The notes under the pieces are model-generated. The model worked only from the letters and a program-made list of their open reading frames with translations. It ran no database searches and had not been told where the DNA came from. A DNA stretch of 64,000 nucleotides from Calidihabitans tengchongensis (GTDB lineage Bacteria; Sysuimicrobiota; Sysuimicrobiia; Sysuimicrobiales; Kaftiobacteriaceae), in NCBI GenBank assembly GCA_031459615.1, contig JAVKIE010000001.1, positions 234,890 through 298,889 of the forward strand. Reading direction: 5' to 3'. Below are positions 25,246-35,942 of this stretch, piece by piece. The translations under genes and the position numbers were made by a program. The stretch's first letter is position 1. Every line of letters starts with the position of its first letter.

Positions 25246-26784
25246 TCAGCGCGCGTACTCCACCACGCGCGTTTCCCGCAGCACGGTCACCTTGATCTGG
25301 CCCGGATACTCCATCTCCTCCTCGATTTTCCGGGCCACGTCCCGCGCCAGCGCCTGGGCGCCCAGGTCGTCCACCTCGTTGGGGCGCACGATCACCCGCA
25401 CCTCGCGGCCGGCCTGGATGGCATAGGCCTTGTCCACCCCCGGGAAGGAGGCGGCGATGCGCTCCAGGCTCTCCAGACGCTTGACGTACATCTCGGCGGT
25501 CTCCTTGCGGGCCCCGGGCCGGCTGGCCGAGATGGCGTCGGCGGCGGCCACCAGGATGGCCTCCAGGCAGCGGGCTTCCTCGTCGCCGTGGTGGTAGCTG
25601 ATGGCGTTGAGGACCTCCGGGGGCTCGTGGTAGCGCCGGCAGATGTCCACGCCGATGGCGCTGTGGGTCCCCTCCACCTCGTGGGTGAGGGCCTTGCCGA
25701 TGTCGTGCAGCAGCCCGGCGCGTCGGGCCAGCTGGGCGTTGGCGCCCAGCAGGTCGGCCATCAGCCCGGCCAGCAGCGCCACCTCCACGGAGTGCTGGAG
25801 CAGGTTCTGGCCGTAGGAGTATCGGAACCGCAGGCGGCCCAGCAGTTTGATCTCCTCCGGGTGCAGGCCGTGCACTCCCGCCTCAAAGGCGGCCCGCTCC
25901 CCCTCCTCCCGGATCCGCTGGTCCAGCTCCCGCTGGGACTTCTCCACCACCTCCTCGATACGGGCGGGGTGGATCCGGCCGTCGGCGATGAGCTTCTCCA
26001 GGGCGATCTTGGCGATCTCGCGGCGGATCGGGTCGAAGGACGAGAGGGTCACCGCCTCGGGGGTGTCGTCGATGATGAAGTCGACGCCCGTCAGCCCTTC
26101 CAGGGTGCGGATGTTCCGCCCCTCCCGGCCGATGATGCGCCCCTTGAGGTCATCGTTGGGCAGCGGCACCACCGACACGGTCACCTCTGCCGTGTGGTCG
26201 GCGGCGCACCGCTGGATGGCCAGGGCGATGATCTCCCGGGCGCGCCGGTCCGCCTCCTCCCGGGCTTCGGTCTCGATCTTCTTGATGATCTTGAGGGCGT
26301 CGGAGCGCGCCTGCTCCTCCACCTGGCGCAGCAACTGCTCCCGCGCCTGGTCGGCCGTCAGGCCCGACAGGCGCTCCAGCTCCTGCTGGTGGCGGGCCAG
26401 CAGCGCCGCCGCTTCCTCGCGGGCCCGGGCGATCTCCTGCTCTCGGGCGGCAAGTGCCTTCTGCTGCTGTTCGAGGGCCTCCGACTTCCGCTCCAGGGAT
26501 TCTTCGCGCTGTTCCAGCCGTCGCTCAAGACGCTGAAGCTCGGCCCGCTGCTCGCGGATCTCGCGCTCCGCCTCGCGCTTGATGCGGAACGCCTCGTCCT
26601 TGGCCTCAACGATAACCTCCCGCTTCTTCGCCTCGGCCTCTTTGCTGGCCTGCTCGATGATCCGACGGGCGGCCTCTTCGGCCGATCGAATCCGCGCCTC
26701 GGCGACGTACCTGCGCAGCAGATATCCCAGGAGGAACCCCACGAACCCCGCCAGAGCGATGTACAGCACGGGGGACGATGCGAT
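25246..26784 (-). CDS. rny: Ribonuclease Y
   Basis: Membrane-anchored endoribonuclease that starts mRNA decay. It has an N-terminal membrane helix (LYIALAGFVGFLLGYLLRR), a long charged coiled coil, a KH domain (GRIIGREGRNIRTLEGLTGV) and an HD domain (LLHDIGKALTHE). The first standard codon is GTG 26769, but the strong GAGGAGGTGA lies 24 bp before it. The same ribosome binding site is 9 bp before an in-frame ATC at 26784, which adds five residues and fits better. A clear promoter is at 26873-26902. Confidence 0.94.
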   Translation of the reverse strand: MASSPVLYIALAGFVGFLLGYLLRRYVAEARIRSAEEAARRIIEQASKEAEAKKREVIVEAKDEAFRIKREAEREIREQRAELQRLERRLEQREESLERKSEALEQQQKALAAREQEIARAREEAAALLARHQQELERLSGLTADQAREQLLRQVEEQARSDALKIIKKIETEAREEADRRAREIIALAIQRCAADHTAEVTVSVVPLPNDDLKGRIIGREGRNIRTLEGLTGVDFIIDDTPEAVTLSSFDPIRREIAKIALEKLIADGRIHPARIEEVVEKSQRELDQRIREEGERAAFEAGVHGLHPEEIKLLGRLRFRYSYGQNLLQHSVEVALLAGLMADLLGANAQLARRAGLLHDIGKALTHEVEGTHSAIGVDICRRYHEPPEVLNAISYHHGDEEARCLEAILVAAADAISASRPGARKETAEMYVKRLESLERIAASFPGVDKAYAIQAGREVRVIVRPNEVDDLGAQALARDVARKIEEEMEYPGQIKVTVLRETRVVEYAR

Positions 26785-26872
26785 GGCGGGTCACCTCCTC
26801 TGGGATTGTCGATGTACGTCGCGCGCGCCTCTCACCTCGTTGGGCGATGTCTAGCGCACTGCCGTACAGGTT

Positions 26873-26902
26873 ATTGTAGCCCCGCGCAAAAAAGGGTGTC
26901 AA
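26873..26902 (-). promoter_or_regulatory. rny promoter
   Basis: On the minus strand TTGACA (26902-26897), an 18-bp spacer and TACAAT (26878-26873) form a near-consensus sigma-70 promoter about 90 bp before rny. It should drive the RNase Y to ppa gene run. Confidence 0.8.
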
Positions 26903-26933
26903 TTCGCGGGCTTGCCTCGCCCGAGGGGCGCCG

Positions 26934-29141
26934 CTACCCGTCCAGAGGCTGCTCCCACAGGGGACCCACCGCCGCCGGGGCCGGCTCGGCCGCGGGGGCA
27001 GCCGCCCCCGACCGAGGAGGCAGGACCAGCAGGCGGTCGGCCACCGCGTCGAAGTGCCGCGTACAGGTGAACAGGACGACCTGGTAGGAGGCGGCCAGGG
27101 TGCGCAGCAGCCGCGCCGCCAGCGCCCGGCGCTCTTCGTCGAACGTGATGAAGGGATCATCAAACAGCAGTGGCGGCCGCCGTCCCCCCGCCAGCACGTC
27201 CACCAGGGCCAGTCGGGCGGCCAGGTAGACCAGGTCCACCGTCCCCCGGCTGAGGGCGGGCTCCCGGGCCTCCACCCACCCGCCGGCGTCGGGGGACCAC
27301 ACGGACAGGGTCAGCGTGTCCTGGTCCACGGCCAGGCGGTCGTAGCGCCCTCCGGACAGCACGCGCAGGTACTCTCCGGCCTGGCGCTCCATGACCTCCC
27401 GCAGGGGGACCTGGGCCTGGCGGCGCGCATCCATCAGGCCCTCCAGCGCCGCGGTGTATACCGCGTGGCGGTGGCGCAGACGCTCCAGGCAGTCCCGGGC
27501 CTCGGCCAGCTCCTCTTCCGCCGCGGCCAGGGCGTCGGATTCCACCGCATGGCGTTCCAGCTCGACCAGCAGGCGGCGTTCGGCGTCCTGCATCTCCGCC
27601 GCGGCCTGTTCCAGCCGGCGCACCTCCTGCTCCAGGGACGTCAGTTCCAGGGGGGTCAGCCGCCGGGACACGACGTCGGGGGAGCGCAGCTGCTCCTGCA
27701 GGGCGAAGGCGTCCCGGCGCACCGTGGCCCATCGGGCAGTGATCTCCTCGTCGGTCCGCCCGGCCCGCAGCTCCTGCAGGAACTGGACCAGCTGGGCGCG
27801 GGTCGTGACCAGGTCGCGGTAGCGCTGGGCCCGCTGTTCCGCTTCCTGGACGGTGGCGCACCCCACCTGCTGCAGACGCGCCGCCAGCTCGGCCCGGGCG
27901 TCCCGCAGGGCGCGGTCCAGGTCCAGCAGGCGCCGTTCCCGCTCCTGCCGGCGGATCTCCGCCCGCTGGCGTTCGCGCGCGGACCGCGCCAGCTTCCAGG
28001 ATCCCAGCAGCAGGGCCGCGACTCCCACGCCGGCGGCGGCCGCCGCGGCCAGCGGGCGGGCCAGACCCGCCACCGCCGCCGCGGCGCCGGCGGCGGCCAG
28101 GACCGCCCCGGCGCCCAGCGCGATGCGCCAGAGGCGCGCTTCCCGGGCCGGCTCATCGTCGGCCGCGCGCTCGATCTCCCGCCGCAGCATGCCCGCCTCC
28201 ATCTCCAGAATGGCGGCGCGCTCGGAGAGTTTGCGGGCGGCCGCGACGACGTCGGGCGCGGGCAAGCCGCCAGCGGTGGCGGCTTCCAGTTCACCATCCA
28301 CGGCGGCGAGGCGGGTCAGCGTGTCCTCGATGGCCCGCACCTGCTCTTCCAGCATGGCCTCCTCGCGGCGCAGGCCCTCCAGCTGCTGCTGCCACGCCAC
28401 GATCTGGCGGTTGATCTCGAGCAGCGCGCGCTTGCGGGCCAGGTCCTCCGCCACCGCGGTCAGCCGTCTGCGGAGCTCCTGCAGGTCCGCCTGCAGCCGC
28501 GCCGCCGCCGCGGCGCTGTCGCGCAGCCGCGCCACCCGGTCCTGCAGATCGTCCACCCGGATCTCCCAGCGACGGAGCTCTCCCGGCTCCCGGGCGGGGG
28601 CGCGGACGCCCCGCTCCAAGGCCCGCAGGTGCTGTTCCAGGCGGCGGATGGCGGTGGCCACGTCTTCGCCTCCCCCGCCGACGATCCGCCCCAGTTCCCG
28701 GGCGATGCTGGTGATGTGGATCCGCTCCAGCTCGGCCTGGGCCACGTGGGCGGTGGCGTCGAACACCTTGTCGGAGGCCAGGCCCAGCTGGGCCACCAGC
28801 CGCTCCTGCACGCTCTTGTGCTGCTCCCAGGTGCGCCCGGCGTCGTCCCGCAAGAGGGTGCGACGCTGGGCGAAGTCCTTGATCAGGGTGTAGTGGCGGC
28901 CGTCGATCTCCAGGTCCAGTTCCAGGACCGGGGGGTCGCCCGCTCCCCAGGCGCGGTACCGGTCACGCTCCTGGGCCGAGGTGGTGGCGGGATTGCCGAA
29001 CAGGGCCGTGTGGATCGCCGCCCGCAGGGAGGACTTGCCCGCCTCGTTGGGGCCCACCACCACGGTGACGCCGCGGGCAAACTCAAAAGGCTCCTCGGGC
29101 AGCCCCAGAAAACGTCGGGCGCGCAGGCGGCGGAGGATCAC
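26934..29141 (-). CDS. SbcC/Rad50-like ATPase of the YhaN type
   Basis: A 735-residue SMC-like ATPase that partners the phosphoesterase next to it. Walker A is VVGPNEAGKSS, the ABC signature region is LSRGTVDLVYLAARLALVD, and Walker B is LLFDDPF. Long coiled coils fill the middle. Two hydrophobic stretches at about residues 337-382 (VLAAAGAAAAVAGLA and GVGVAALLLGSWKLA) look like membrane segments; these are known in Bacillus YhaN, not in classical SbcC. The GTG overlaps the sbcD stop (GTGA). It is the last gene of the recA operon. Confidence 0.85.
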   Translation of the reverse strand: MILRRLRARRFLGLPEEPFEFARGVTVVVGPNEAGKSSLRAAIHTALFGNPATTSAQERDRYRAWGAGDPPVLELDLEIDGRHYTLIKDFAQRRTLLRDDAGRTWEQHKSVQERLVAQLGLASDKVFDATAHVAQAELERIHITSIARELGRIVGGGGEDVATAIRRLEQHLRALERGVRAPAREPGELRRWEIRVDDLQDRVARLRDSAAAAARLQADLQELRRRLTAVAEDLARKRALLEINRQIVAWQQQLEGLRREEAMLEEQVRAIEDTLTRLAAVDGELEAATAGGLPAPDVVAAARKLSERAAILEMEAGMLRREIERAADDEPAREARLWRIALGAGAVLAAAGAAAAVAGLARPLAAAAAAGVGVAALLLGSWKLARSARERQRAEIRRQERERRLLDLDRALRDARAELAARLQQVGCATVQEAEQRAQRYRDLVTTRAQLVQFLQELRAGRTDEEITARWATVRRDAFALQEQLRSPDVVSRRLTPLELTSLEQEVRRLEQAAAEMQDAERRLLVELERHAVESDALAAAEEELAEARDCLERLRHRHAVYTAALEGLMDARRQAQVPLREVMERQAGEYLRVLSGGRYDRLAVDQDTLTLSVWSPDAGGWVEAREPALSRGTVDLVYLAARLALVDVLAGGRRPPLLFDDPFITFDEERRALAARLLRTLAASYQVVLFTCTRHFDAVADRLLVLPPRSGAAAPAAEPAPAAVGPLWEQPLDG

Positions 29142-30256
29142 GCCAGTACCTCCCGGCCCTGCAGCAGGGCCACCCCCACCTGCAGCGCTTCCTCGAGGAT
29201 GGGCCGCTGCGCGTCGTCGGCGGCGGCGAGGCGGTCCCGCATCACCCGCACGAACCGCCCCAGGACGCTGTCGGCAGGCAGGGCGTCCAGCTCCTCGTCG
29301 GCGAGCTGGATCTGGGCGCGCCACCGCACCCGCAGCCGGAAGAACCGGTCGGCGTACTCGCGCTCCCAGGCGGCGGGGTCCACCACCCGGTGCACCGGCA
29401 CCAGGCCGGTGAGGACCACGTCGCACACGGTATCGGCGTCGGCGGCGGCGTCCAGCCGGGCGCGCACGGCGGCGTCGTCGGCGTCCGACAGGTCGATGAC
29501 CACCCGCCGGTACCGCCGGCGGCCCACCGGCACCGGCCGGACCGCGGCCTGCCCGGGAGCCGCGATGTCCACCCGCAGGACGCAGCCGGGCCCTTCCTGG
29601 TCGACCGCCAGCAGCTCGGGGGCCCCGGAGTACCATGCCGCCGTGGGCGGGCCCACCACTTCCTGGGCGGAGTGCCAGTCCCCCAGCGCCAGGTAGTCCA
29701 GACCCAGCTCGCGGATCTCCAGGGGGTGGATGACGCCGGGGGTTTCCACCTGTCCGGGCCGGAAGACAGACCCGTGGGTGACTCCGACGGCGACCCGGGT
29801 CGTCCGCTGACGCGGCCAGCCCCTGAGGGGGCTGTCGGACCGGCCGGGATCGGCGGACCGGCCCACCACGGTCACGTCCAGCTCGGGCAGGACATGGGTC
29901 TGCACCTCCCGCCCGAAGACCATCACGCGCGGCCCCAGCGCGCCCAGGCGGTCGGCGGCGCCGATGCGGCCGTCGGCGCCGACGTCGTGGTTGCCGCCCG
30001 CGACCGCCACCCCGATGCCCCGTTCGATCAGCCGCCGGAACTGCCGGACCACCTCGTCCACGGTGGCGGGCGCGGGGCGTGGACTGTCGAACAGGTCGCC
30101 GGCGACCAGCACCAGGTGCACCTGGTCGGCCAGGGCCAGATCGACCGCGCGCTCGAGGGCCTGCGCCAGGGCCCGCCGCTGCGACGCCCCCTGGGTTCCC
30201 AGGGCGGCGAACGCCCGTCCCAGGTGCACGTCGGCGAGATGCAGCAGGCGGATCAT
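29138..30256 (-). CDS. sbcD: SbcD/Mre11-like DNA exonuclease (YhaO type)
   Basis: A 372-residue calcineurin-like nuclease that processes DNA ends and hairpins together with the next ATPase. Metal-site motifs are LADVHLG, VAGDLFD, AGGNHD and LGDWHS. The ATG at 30256 forms an ATGA overlap with the helicase-nuclease stop, and its own stop overlaps the next GTG, so the three genes are tightly coupled. It is likely SOS-induced through the recA promoter. Confidence 0.9.
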   Translation of the reverse strand: MIRLLHLADVHLGRAFAALGTQGASQRRALAQALERAVDLALADQVHLVLVAGDLFDSPRPAPATVDEVVRQFRRLIERGIGVAVAGGNHDVGADGRIGAADRLGALGPRVMVFGREVQTHVLPELDVTVVGRSADPGRSDSPLRGWPRQRTTRVAVGVTHGSVFRPGQVETPGVIHPLEIRELGLDYLALGDWHSAQEVVGPPTAAWYSGAPELLAVDQEGPGCVLRVDIAAPGQAAVRPVPVGRRRYRRVVIDLSDADDAAVRARLDAAADADTVCDVVLTGLVPVHRVVDPAAWEREYADRFFRLRVRWRAQIQLADEELDALPADSVLGRFVRVMRDRLAAADDAQRPILEEALQVGVALLQGREVLA

Positions 30257-33200
30257 TCGTCCAGCTCCGGATCGCCCGAGGCGGTGTACGGGCAGATGGA
30301 GGCAAACGCGCAGTACCGGCATGCCTGGTAGTAGTCGGGCGTGGCCCCGAAGCGGCCTGCGCGGATGCCGGCGGCCACCCGCTCGATGACCTCGGCGGTG
30401 CGGGCCATCAGATCCTGGTCGGGGACGGTCGTCCCCACCAGGACACCCCGGGGACCGAGGAAGTGCAGTTCCAGGCGGGTCGGCAGGATCCCGTAGACCT
30501 CCCGGTAGGCCAGGGCGTAGATGGCCAGCTGCAGGCTCTCCCGGGCCCGGCGGTCGGCGTCCTTCTGGGCGCGCACGTCCGAGGTTTTGAAGTCAATCAA
30601 CACCACCTCGTCCCCGCGCAGGTCCACCCGGTCCCATCGCCCCTTGACGCGGGTCAACCCCACCTGGAAAGAGAACGGCGCTTCCACGAACGTGGGGACG
30701 TGGCCGGAGGCCTCCTGGAACTCCACAAAGCGGGTCAGTACCTCTTTCCCTTCGGCCAGGCGCTGATCCTCGTGCTCGCGGCTGATGAAGCCCTCGCTGA
30801 CCCACGCCCGCTCGAAGTGGGCCAGCACGTCCTCCAGGGTCACCGGCTGGCGGCGCGCCCGGCGCCGGTGATACTCGCGGATCGCCTCGTGGATGGCTGA
30901 GCCGTAGACCACCCGGTGATCGCGGAGCAGCGGCACCCGCAGGATGTGGGTGTACTTGTACTTCAGGGGGCACAGTTCGTAGTCATCCACCTGCCGGTAG
31001 GACAACAGCAGCGGCTGGTCGGGCGGAAGGACTCCTTCCAGGGACTGCTGGCCCGCCGCCGGCGGAGCGTGGCGGTGGATGGCCTCTGCGGGGGAGGCCG
31101 TCATTGCCGCCCCCTCCGGCCGGGGCAGGTCCAGAGCCTCCAGGACGAACCGGCTGACCTTGCGGGGCCGCGCCCCGCCGTAGTCCCGGGCGCTGGTCAG
31201 GAACAGTTCCCGCTGGGCGCGGGTCATCCCGACGTAGAACAGCCGCCGCTCCTCCTGCAGGTGGGCGTCGCCGGAAGGCAGGATGTCCTTGACCAGCGCG
31301 TCGGGCAGCGGGATGGGCTCGCCCCGGTGGCGGGTGGGGAAGCGGTCGGCCACGCAGCTGACCAGGAACACCACCGGGAACTCCAGCCCCTTGGCCTTGT
31401 GCACCGTGAGGACGTTGACCGCGTCCTGGTCCAGGTCGGCCTCGGCCACGGCGGGATCGTCGCCGGCCTCGATGAGGTCATCCATGTGCTGGACGAACTC
31501 CGGCACCCGGTCGTAGGCGGCGATCTCCCCGTAGCGGGCCACCAGGTCGAAAAAGCGCGCCAGGTTGGCTACCCGGACCTCGTCGTCGGGCAGGCCGCTG
31601 GCGGCCAGCCGCCGGATGTAGCCGGTGCGGTTGACCAGGTATTCATACAGGACGCGTCCGGTGGGGTGGTCGACCATCATCCGGCGCATCGCGTCCAGGT
31701 CCTCAAGCAGCTTGGCGATGGCGGCGCGACTTTCCAGGGAGAGTTCCTCGGCCAGCTCGGGGGCGGCGTCCAGGTGGCGGAAGACGTGCTCCAGGGTCCG
31801 GTTCTTGCGGTCGGCGTAGCTGAGTGCCCGGGCCATGTCGGTGGCGTCCACCAGGTACAGGGGGGACACGCCCAGGTAGAACAGGCTGAGGTTGTCCTGC
31901 GGGCGGGCCAGGACCCGCAGGAAGGCCAGCGCCAGGCGGATCTCCTCCCGGGCATACAACCCCCGGCTGCCGGTGAACCGGTACGGGATGCCCCGCATGT
32001 TCAGCGCCCGCAAGAACGGGTCGGCGTCGGCGTTGCTGCGCACCAGGATGGCGACGTCCCGGTACCGCCAGGTTCCCGCCTCCACCTGGCTGGCGATCTG
32101 GCGGGCCACCCAGTCGGCCTCGCTGCTGAGGGTATCCAGGTGCACGNNNNNNNNNNNNNNNNNNNNNNNNNNNNNNNNNNNNNNNNNNNNNNNNNNNNNN
32201 NNNNNNNNNNNNNNNNNNNNNNNNNNNNNNNNNNNNNNAAGAACGGGTCGGCGTCGGCGTTGCTGCGCACCAGGATGGCGACGTCCCGGTACCGCCAGGT
32301 TCCCGCCTCCACCTGGCTGGCGATCTGGCGGGCCACCCAGTCGGCCTCGCTGCTGAGGGTATCCAGGTGCACGTGGCGGGGAGGCGTCCCCCCGGGGCGG
32401 ACCGCCCGCAGGCGCTTGTCCAGCCGGTGGCGGACCTCCAGGCGGTCGGGGTTATTGTGCTGGATGAGCCGGTAGGCGGCGTCCAGGATCGGCTGGGTGG
32501 AGCGGTAGTTGGTGGTGAGGACCACCTGGGTGGCGTCGGGGTAGGTGTCCAGGAAGGTGAGGATGTTGCTGATGGCGGCACCCCGGAACTTGTAGATGGA
32601 CTGGTCGTCGTCGCCCACCACCGTGATGTTCTGGGGGCCGCCGTCGGCCAGCAGGCGCACCAGCTGGAACTGGGCGTAGTTGGTGTCCTGGAATTCGTCC
32701 ACCAGGATGTAGCGGAACCGCTCCCGGAAGGCCCGCAGAACGGCGGGATGTTCGCGGAACAGCCGGAGGGTCAGGGTGATCAGATCACCGAAGTCCACCA
32801 GCCCTTCCCGGGCCAGCAGCTCCTGGTAGCGCTGGTAGGCCAGGGCCAGTTCCATCTGCTGGCGGGCCAGGTCCTGCAGCTCCCGGTCGTGCGGAGCCGC
32901 CGCGGCCGATGCGGCCACCCGTTCGGCGAAGGCGCGGTATTCGGCGGGGCTGACGTCCTCATCCTTGGCGCGGGAGAACAGTGTCAGCAGGGCCTCCAGG
33001 TGCCGGGTGGGATCGCCCAGAGGGCGGTAGACGTCCAGGGGCAGGTCGAACAGGTGCTGGCGGAGGAAGACCACCTGCTCGGCGCGGGTCAGCACCCGGA
33101 AGTCCGGACGCAGGCCCAGAGCCAGGGCGTGCTCCCGCAGGACCCGGTCCCCGAAGGCGTGAAAGGTGCTGATCCACACGTCGGTGTACCCGTAGGGGAC

Positions 33201-33509
33201 CAGGACGTCCACGCGCTCTTCCATCTCGGCGGCGGCCTTGTCGGTGAAGGTGAGGGCCAGGATCTCCGACGGCCGCGCCCGGCGAGTGGCGATGAGCCAG
33301 GCGATGCGGCGGGTGATGACCTGGGTCTTGCCGGTGCCGGCCCCGGCCACGATCAGCAGGGGGCCGGTCTCGTGGGTGACCGCCCGCCGCTGCTCGTCGT
33401 TGAGGTCGGCCAGGATCCGCTCGACCGGTCCCTCCGCCGGCCGTTCCTCCCCCAGGGCCAGCGTCAGCTGGCCAGACGACGGCGGGTCGGCCAGGCGGGG
33501 ATCGGTCAT
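30253..33509 (-). CDS. UvrD/PcrA-like helicase fused to a RecB-family nuclease (spans an assembly gap)
   Basis: A superfamily 1A helicase with Walker A (VAGAGTGKT, residues 55-61) and Walker B (LVDEFQDTN). It ends in a PD-(D/E)XK nuclease domain: GSAIHEAIREYH, then VVLIDFKTSD. Four cysteines (YELCPLKYKY and ACRYCAFASIC) fit the iron-sulfur staple of AddB/Cas4-type nucleases. The fusion recalls AddA or AddB and suggests DNA-end resection. N at 32147-32238 and a duplicated 135-bp flank break the frame. Removing 227 bp gives one 1009-codon ORF, so the gene is intact. The ATG overlaps the recX stop. Confidence 0.9.
32012..32373. other. Assembly gap with duplicated flanks
   Basis: Bases 32012-32146 and 32239-32373 are identical (135 bp) and surround 92 N. 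This is what an unmerged contig-end overlap looks like. Deleting one copy and the N (227 bp) restores the helicase-nuclease reading frame exactly. Confidence 0.93.
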
Positions 33510-34150
33510 GGCGACGGCTCGAGGGCACGGCCGAACAGGTCCCGCAGCACCCGGGCGACGATGCTCGGGGCGAATCCCCGGCGCAGCAGCACGCCGGCCA
33601 GGCGCCGGGATGCCACCTCTGCGGGCAATCCCCGGTACCGCCGCAGGCGCGCGGAGGCGACGTGGCGCGCCAGCGTCAGCTCATCCCCGGCGGGCAGAGC
33701 CTGGGCCAGGACCGCCTCCACCACGTCCCGGGCCACCCCCCGGGTGGCGAGCTCGTACCGGAGGCGCACGCGGCCCGAGGGGCGCAGGGCCAGCCGATCG
33801 CGGACCCAGGCGTCGGCAAACCGCCGGTCGTCTACCAGCCCCCGCGCGCGCAGTTCCCCGATCACGGCGCTGACGGTGGGGTCGGGCAGCCCCCGCCGGA
33901 GCAGCCGCTCGCGCAGCTCCCGTTCGCTGCGGGGGCGCACCGCCAGCAGGCGCCGGGCGGCCTCGGAGGCGGCCAGGTGGAGGGACCGCTCCCGCACCGC
34001 CCGCAGGAGCGCGTCGTCGATCTCCACCCCAGGGTGCAGGTCCAGGGCGGCGACATCGTCGGCCCGCAGCCGGAACGTCGCCCCGGTGTCCAGGTCCACG
34101 CGCACGGACCCTCCGCGGCCCCGGAGCGGACGGACCTGCCTGACCCTCAC
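33506..34150 (-). CDS. recX: Regulatory protein RecX
   Basis: A 214-residue three-helix-repeat protein that modulates RecA filaments. The motifs LLAVRPRSERELRERLLRRG, IGELRARGLVDDRRFADAWV and RYELATRGV are typical RecX repeats. The GTG at 34150 lies 18 bp after recA, and the stop overlaps the helicase ATG (ATGA). It shares the SOS promoter of recA. Confidence 0.92.
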   Translation of the reverse strand: MRVRQVRPLRGRGGSVRVDLDTGATFRLRADDVAALDLHPGVEIDDALLRAVRERSLHLAASEAARRLLAVRPRSERELRERLLRRGLPDPTVSAVIGELRARGLVDDRRFADAWVRDRLALRPSGRVRLRYELATRGVARDVVEAVLAQALPAGDELTLARHVASARLRRYRGLPAEVASRRLAGVLLRRGFAPSIVARVLRDLFGRALEPSP

Positions 34151-34168
34151 GGGTGCCCTCCGGACGGG

Positions 34169-35221
<1,053 letters not shown>

Positions 35222-35305
35222 CTGCCGGCCTCCCGCCCGCGCCTCTGGGTCCGGCCCTGGCCGGGACGCGGGTCGCATGAGATTACTGATCCCGAGTTCG
35301 CGCGC

Positions 35306-35334
35306 AGTCTACCAAACGTTTGTTCGCTTGTCAA
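35306..35334 (-). promoter_or_regulatory. recA promoter with LexA box in its spacer
   Basis: On the minus strand TTGACA (35334-35329) and TAGACT (35311-35306) are separated by 17 bp. The spacer contains CGAACAAACGTTTG (35326-35313), a perfect match to CGAAC-RNRY-GTTTG and close to the box before lexA. LexA bound here would cover the whole promoter. Confidence 0.9.
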
Positions 35335-35360
35335 TAGCCACCCCGGGCCGACCTCGTCTA

Positions 35361-35942
35361 CTAGTTCTCGTGGGTCTCCAGGCTGACCTCCTCAAGCCGT
35401 GTGTATACAGGCCCCTGGGGGGTCAGGGTGCTCTCCATGACGCAGATCGTCCTGACGGTCTGGGTCCCGATCTCGACGTCCCTGTAGCGGGTGAGGGCCC
35501 TGACCACGTCCCCCCACTGGCGGGCGTCCCTCACCCGCGCCAGGGTCAGATGGGGCCGGAAGCGGCGGTCCTCGGGGGGAAAGTGGTACCGGGCCAGGCG
35601 CTCGTCCAGCCGGCGTGCCAGCGCGTCCAGGTGCTCGGCCCCGTCCTCGACTCCCACCCACACCACCTGCGGACGCTGCAGGCTGGGAAACGCTCCCAGG
35701 CGGCGCAGGGTGATGGCAAACGGCGCGACTCCCCGGGCCGCCTCCCGGGTGGCAATCTTGGCCAGCGCGACCTGGGCGGGGGTGATCTCGCCCAGAAAGC
35801 GCAGCGTGAAGTGCAGGCTGGCAGGCTTCACCCACCTGATCCGGGCGCCGGCGTCCTCCAGGGCCCGCTGGGCGGCCACCACCGCGTCATGCAGCGCGGG
35901 GTCCAGCTCCACGGCGATGAAGATGCGGTGGCGGGGGGTCAT
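35361..35942 (-). CDS. thpR: RNA 2',3'-cyclic phosphodiesterase
   Basis: A 193-residue two-histidine phosphoesterase (LigT/ThpR) that opens 2',3'-cyclic phosphates on RNA ends. The two HxTx motifs are HFTLRFLG and HLTLARV. The ATG at 35942 overlaps the cinA stop (ATGA). The order cinA-thpR-recA is conserved in several phyla, including Deinococcus. Confidence 0.93.
   Translation of the reverse strand: MTPRHRIFIAVELDPALHDAVVAAQRALEDAGARIRWVKPASLHFTLRFLGEITPAQVALAKIATREAARGVAPFAITLRRLGAFPSLQRPQVVWVGVEDGAEHLDALARRLDERLARYHFPPEDRRFRPHLTLARVRDARQWGDVVRALTRYRDVEIGTQTVRTICVMESTLTPQGPVYTRLEEVSLETHEN

Noticed and set aside
19013..26784. Selenoprotein gene near selA/selB
   Set aside because: I looked for conserved frames continuing through TGA; all nearby genes end at family-typical C-termini.
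30253..33509. Two separate helicase pseudogenes or an internal duplication
   Set aside because: Identical flanks around N and exact frame restoration on removing 227 bp point to an assembly artefact.
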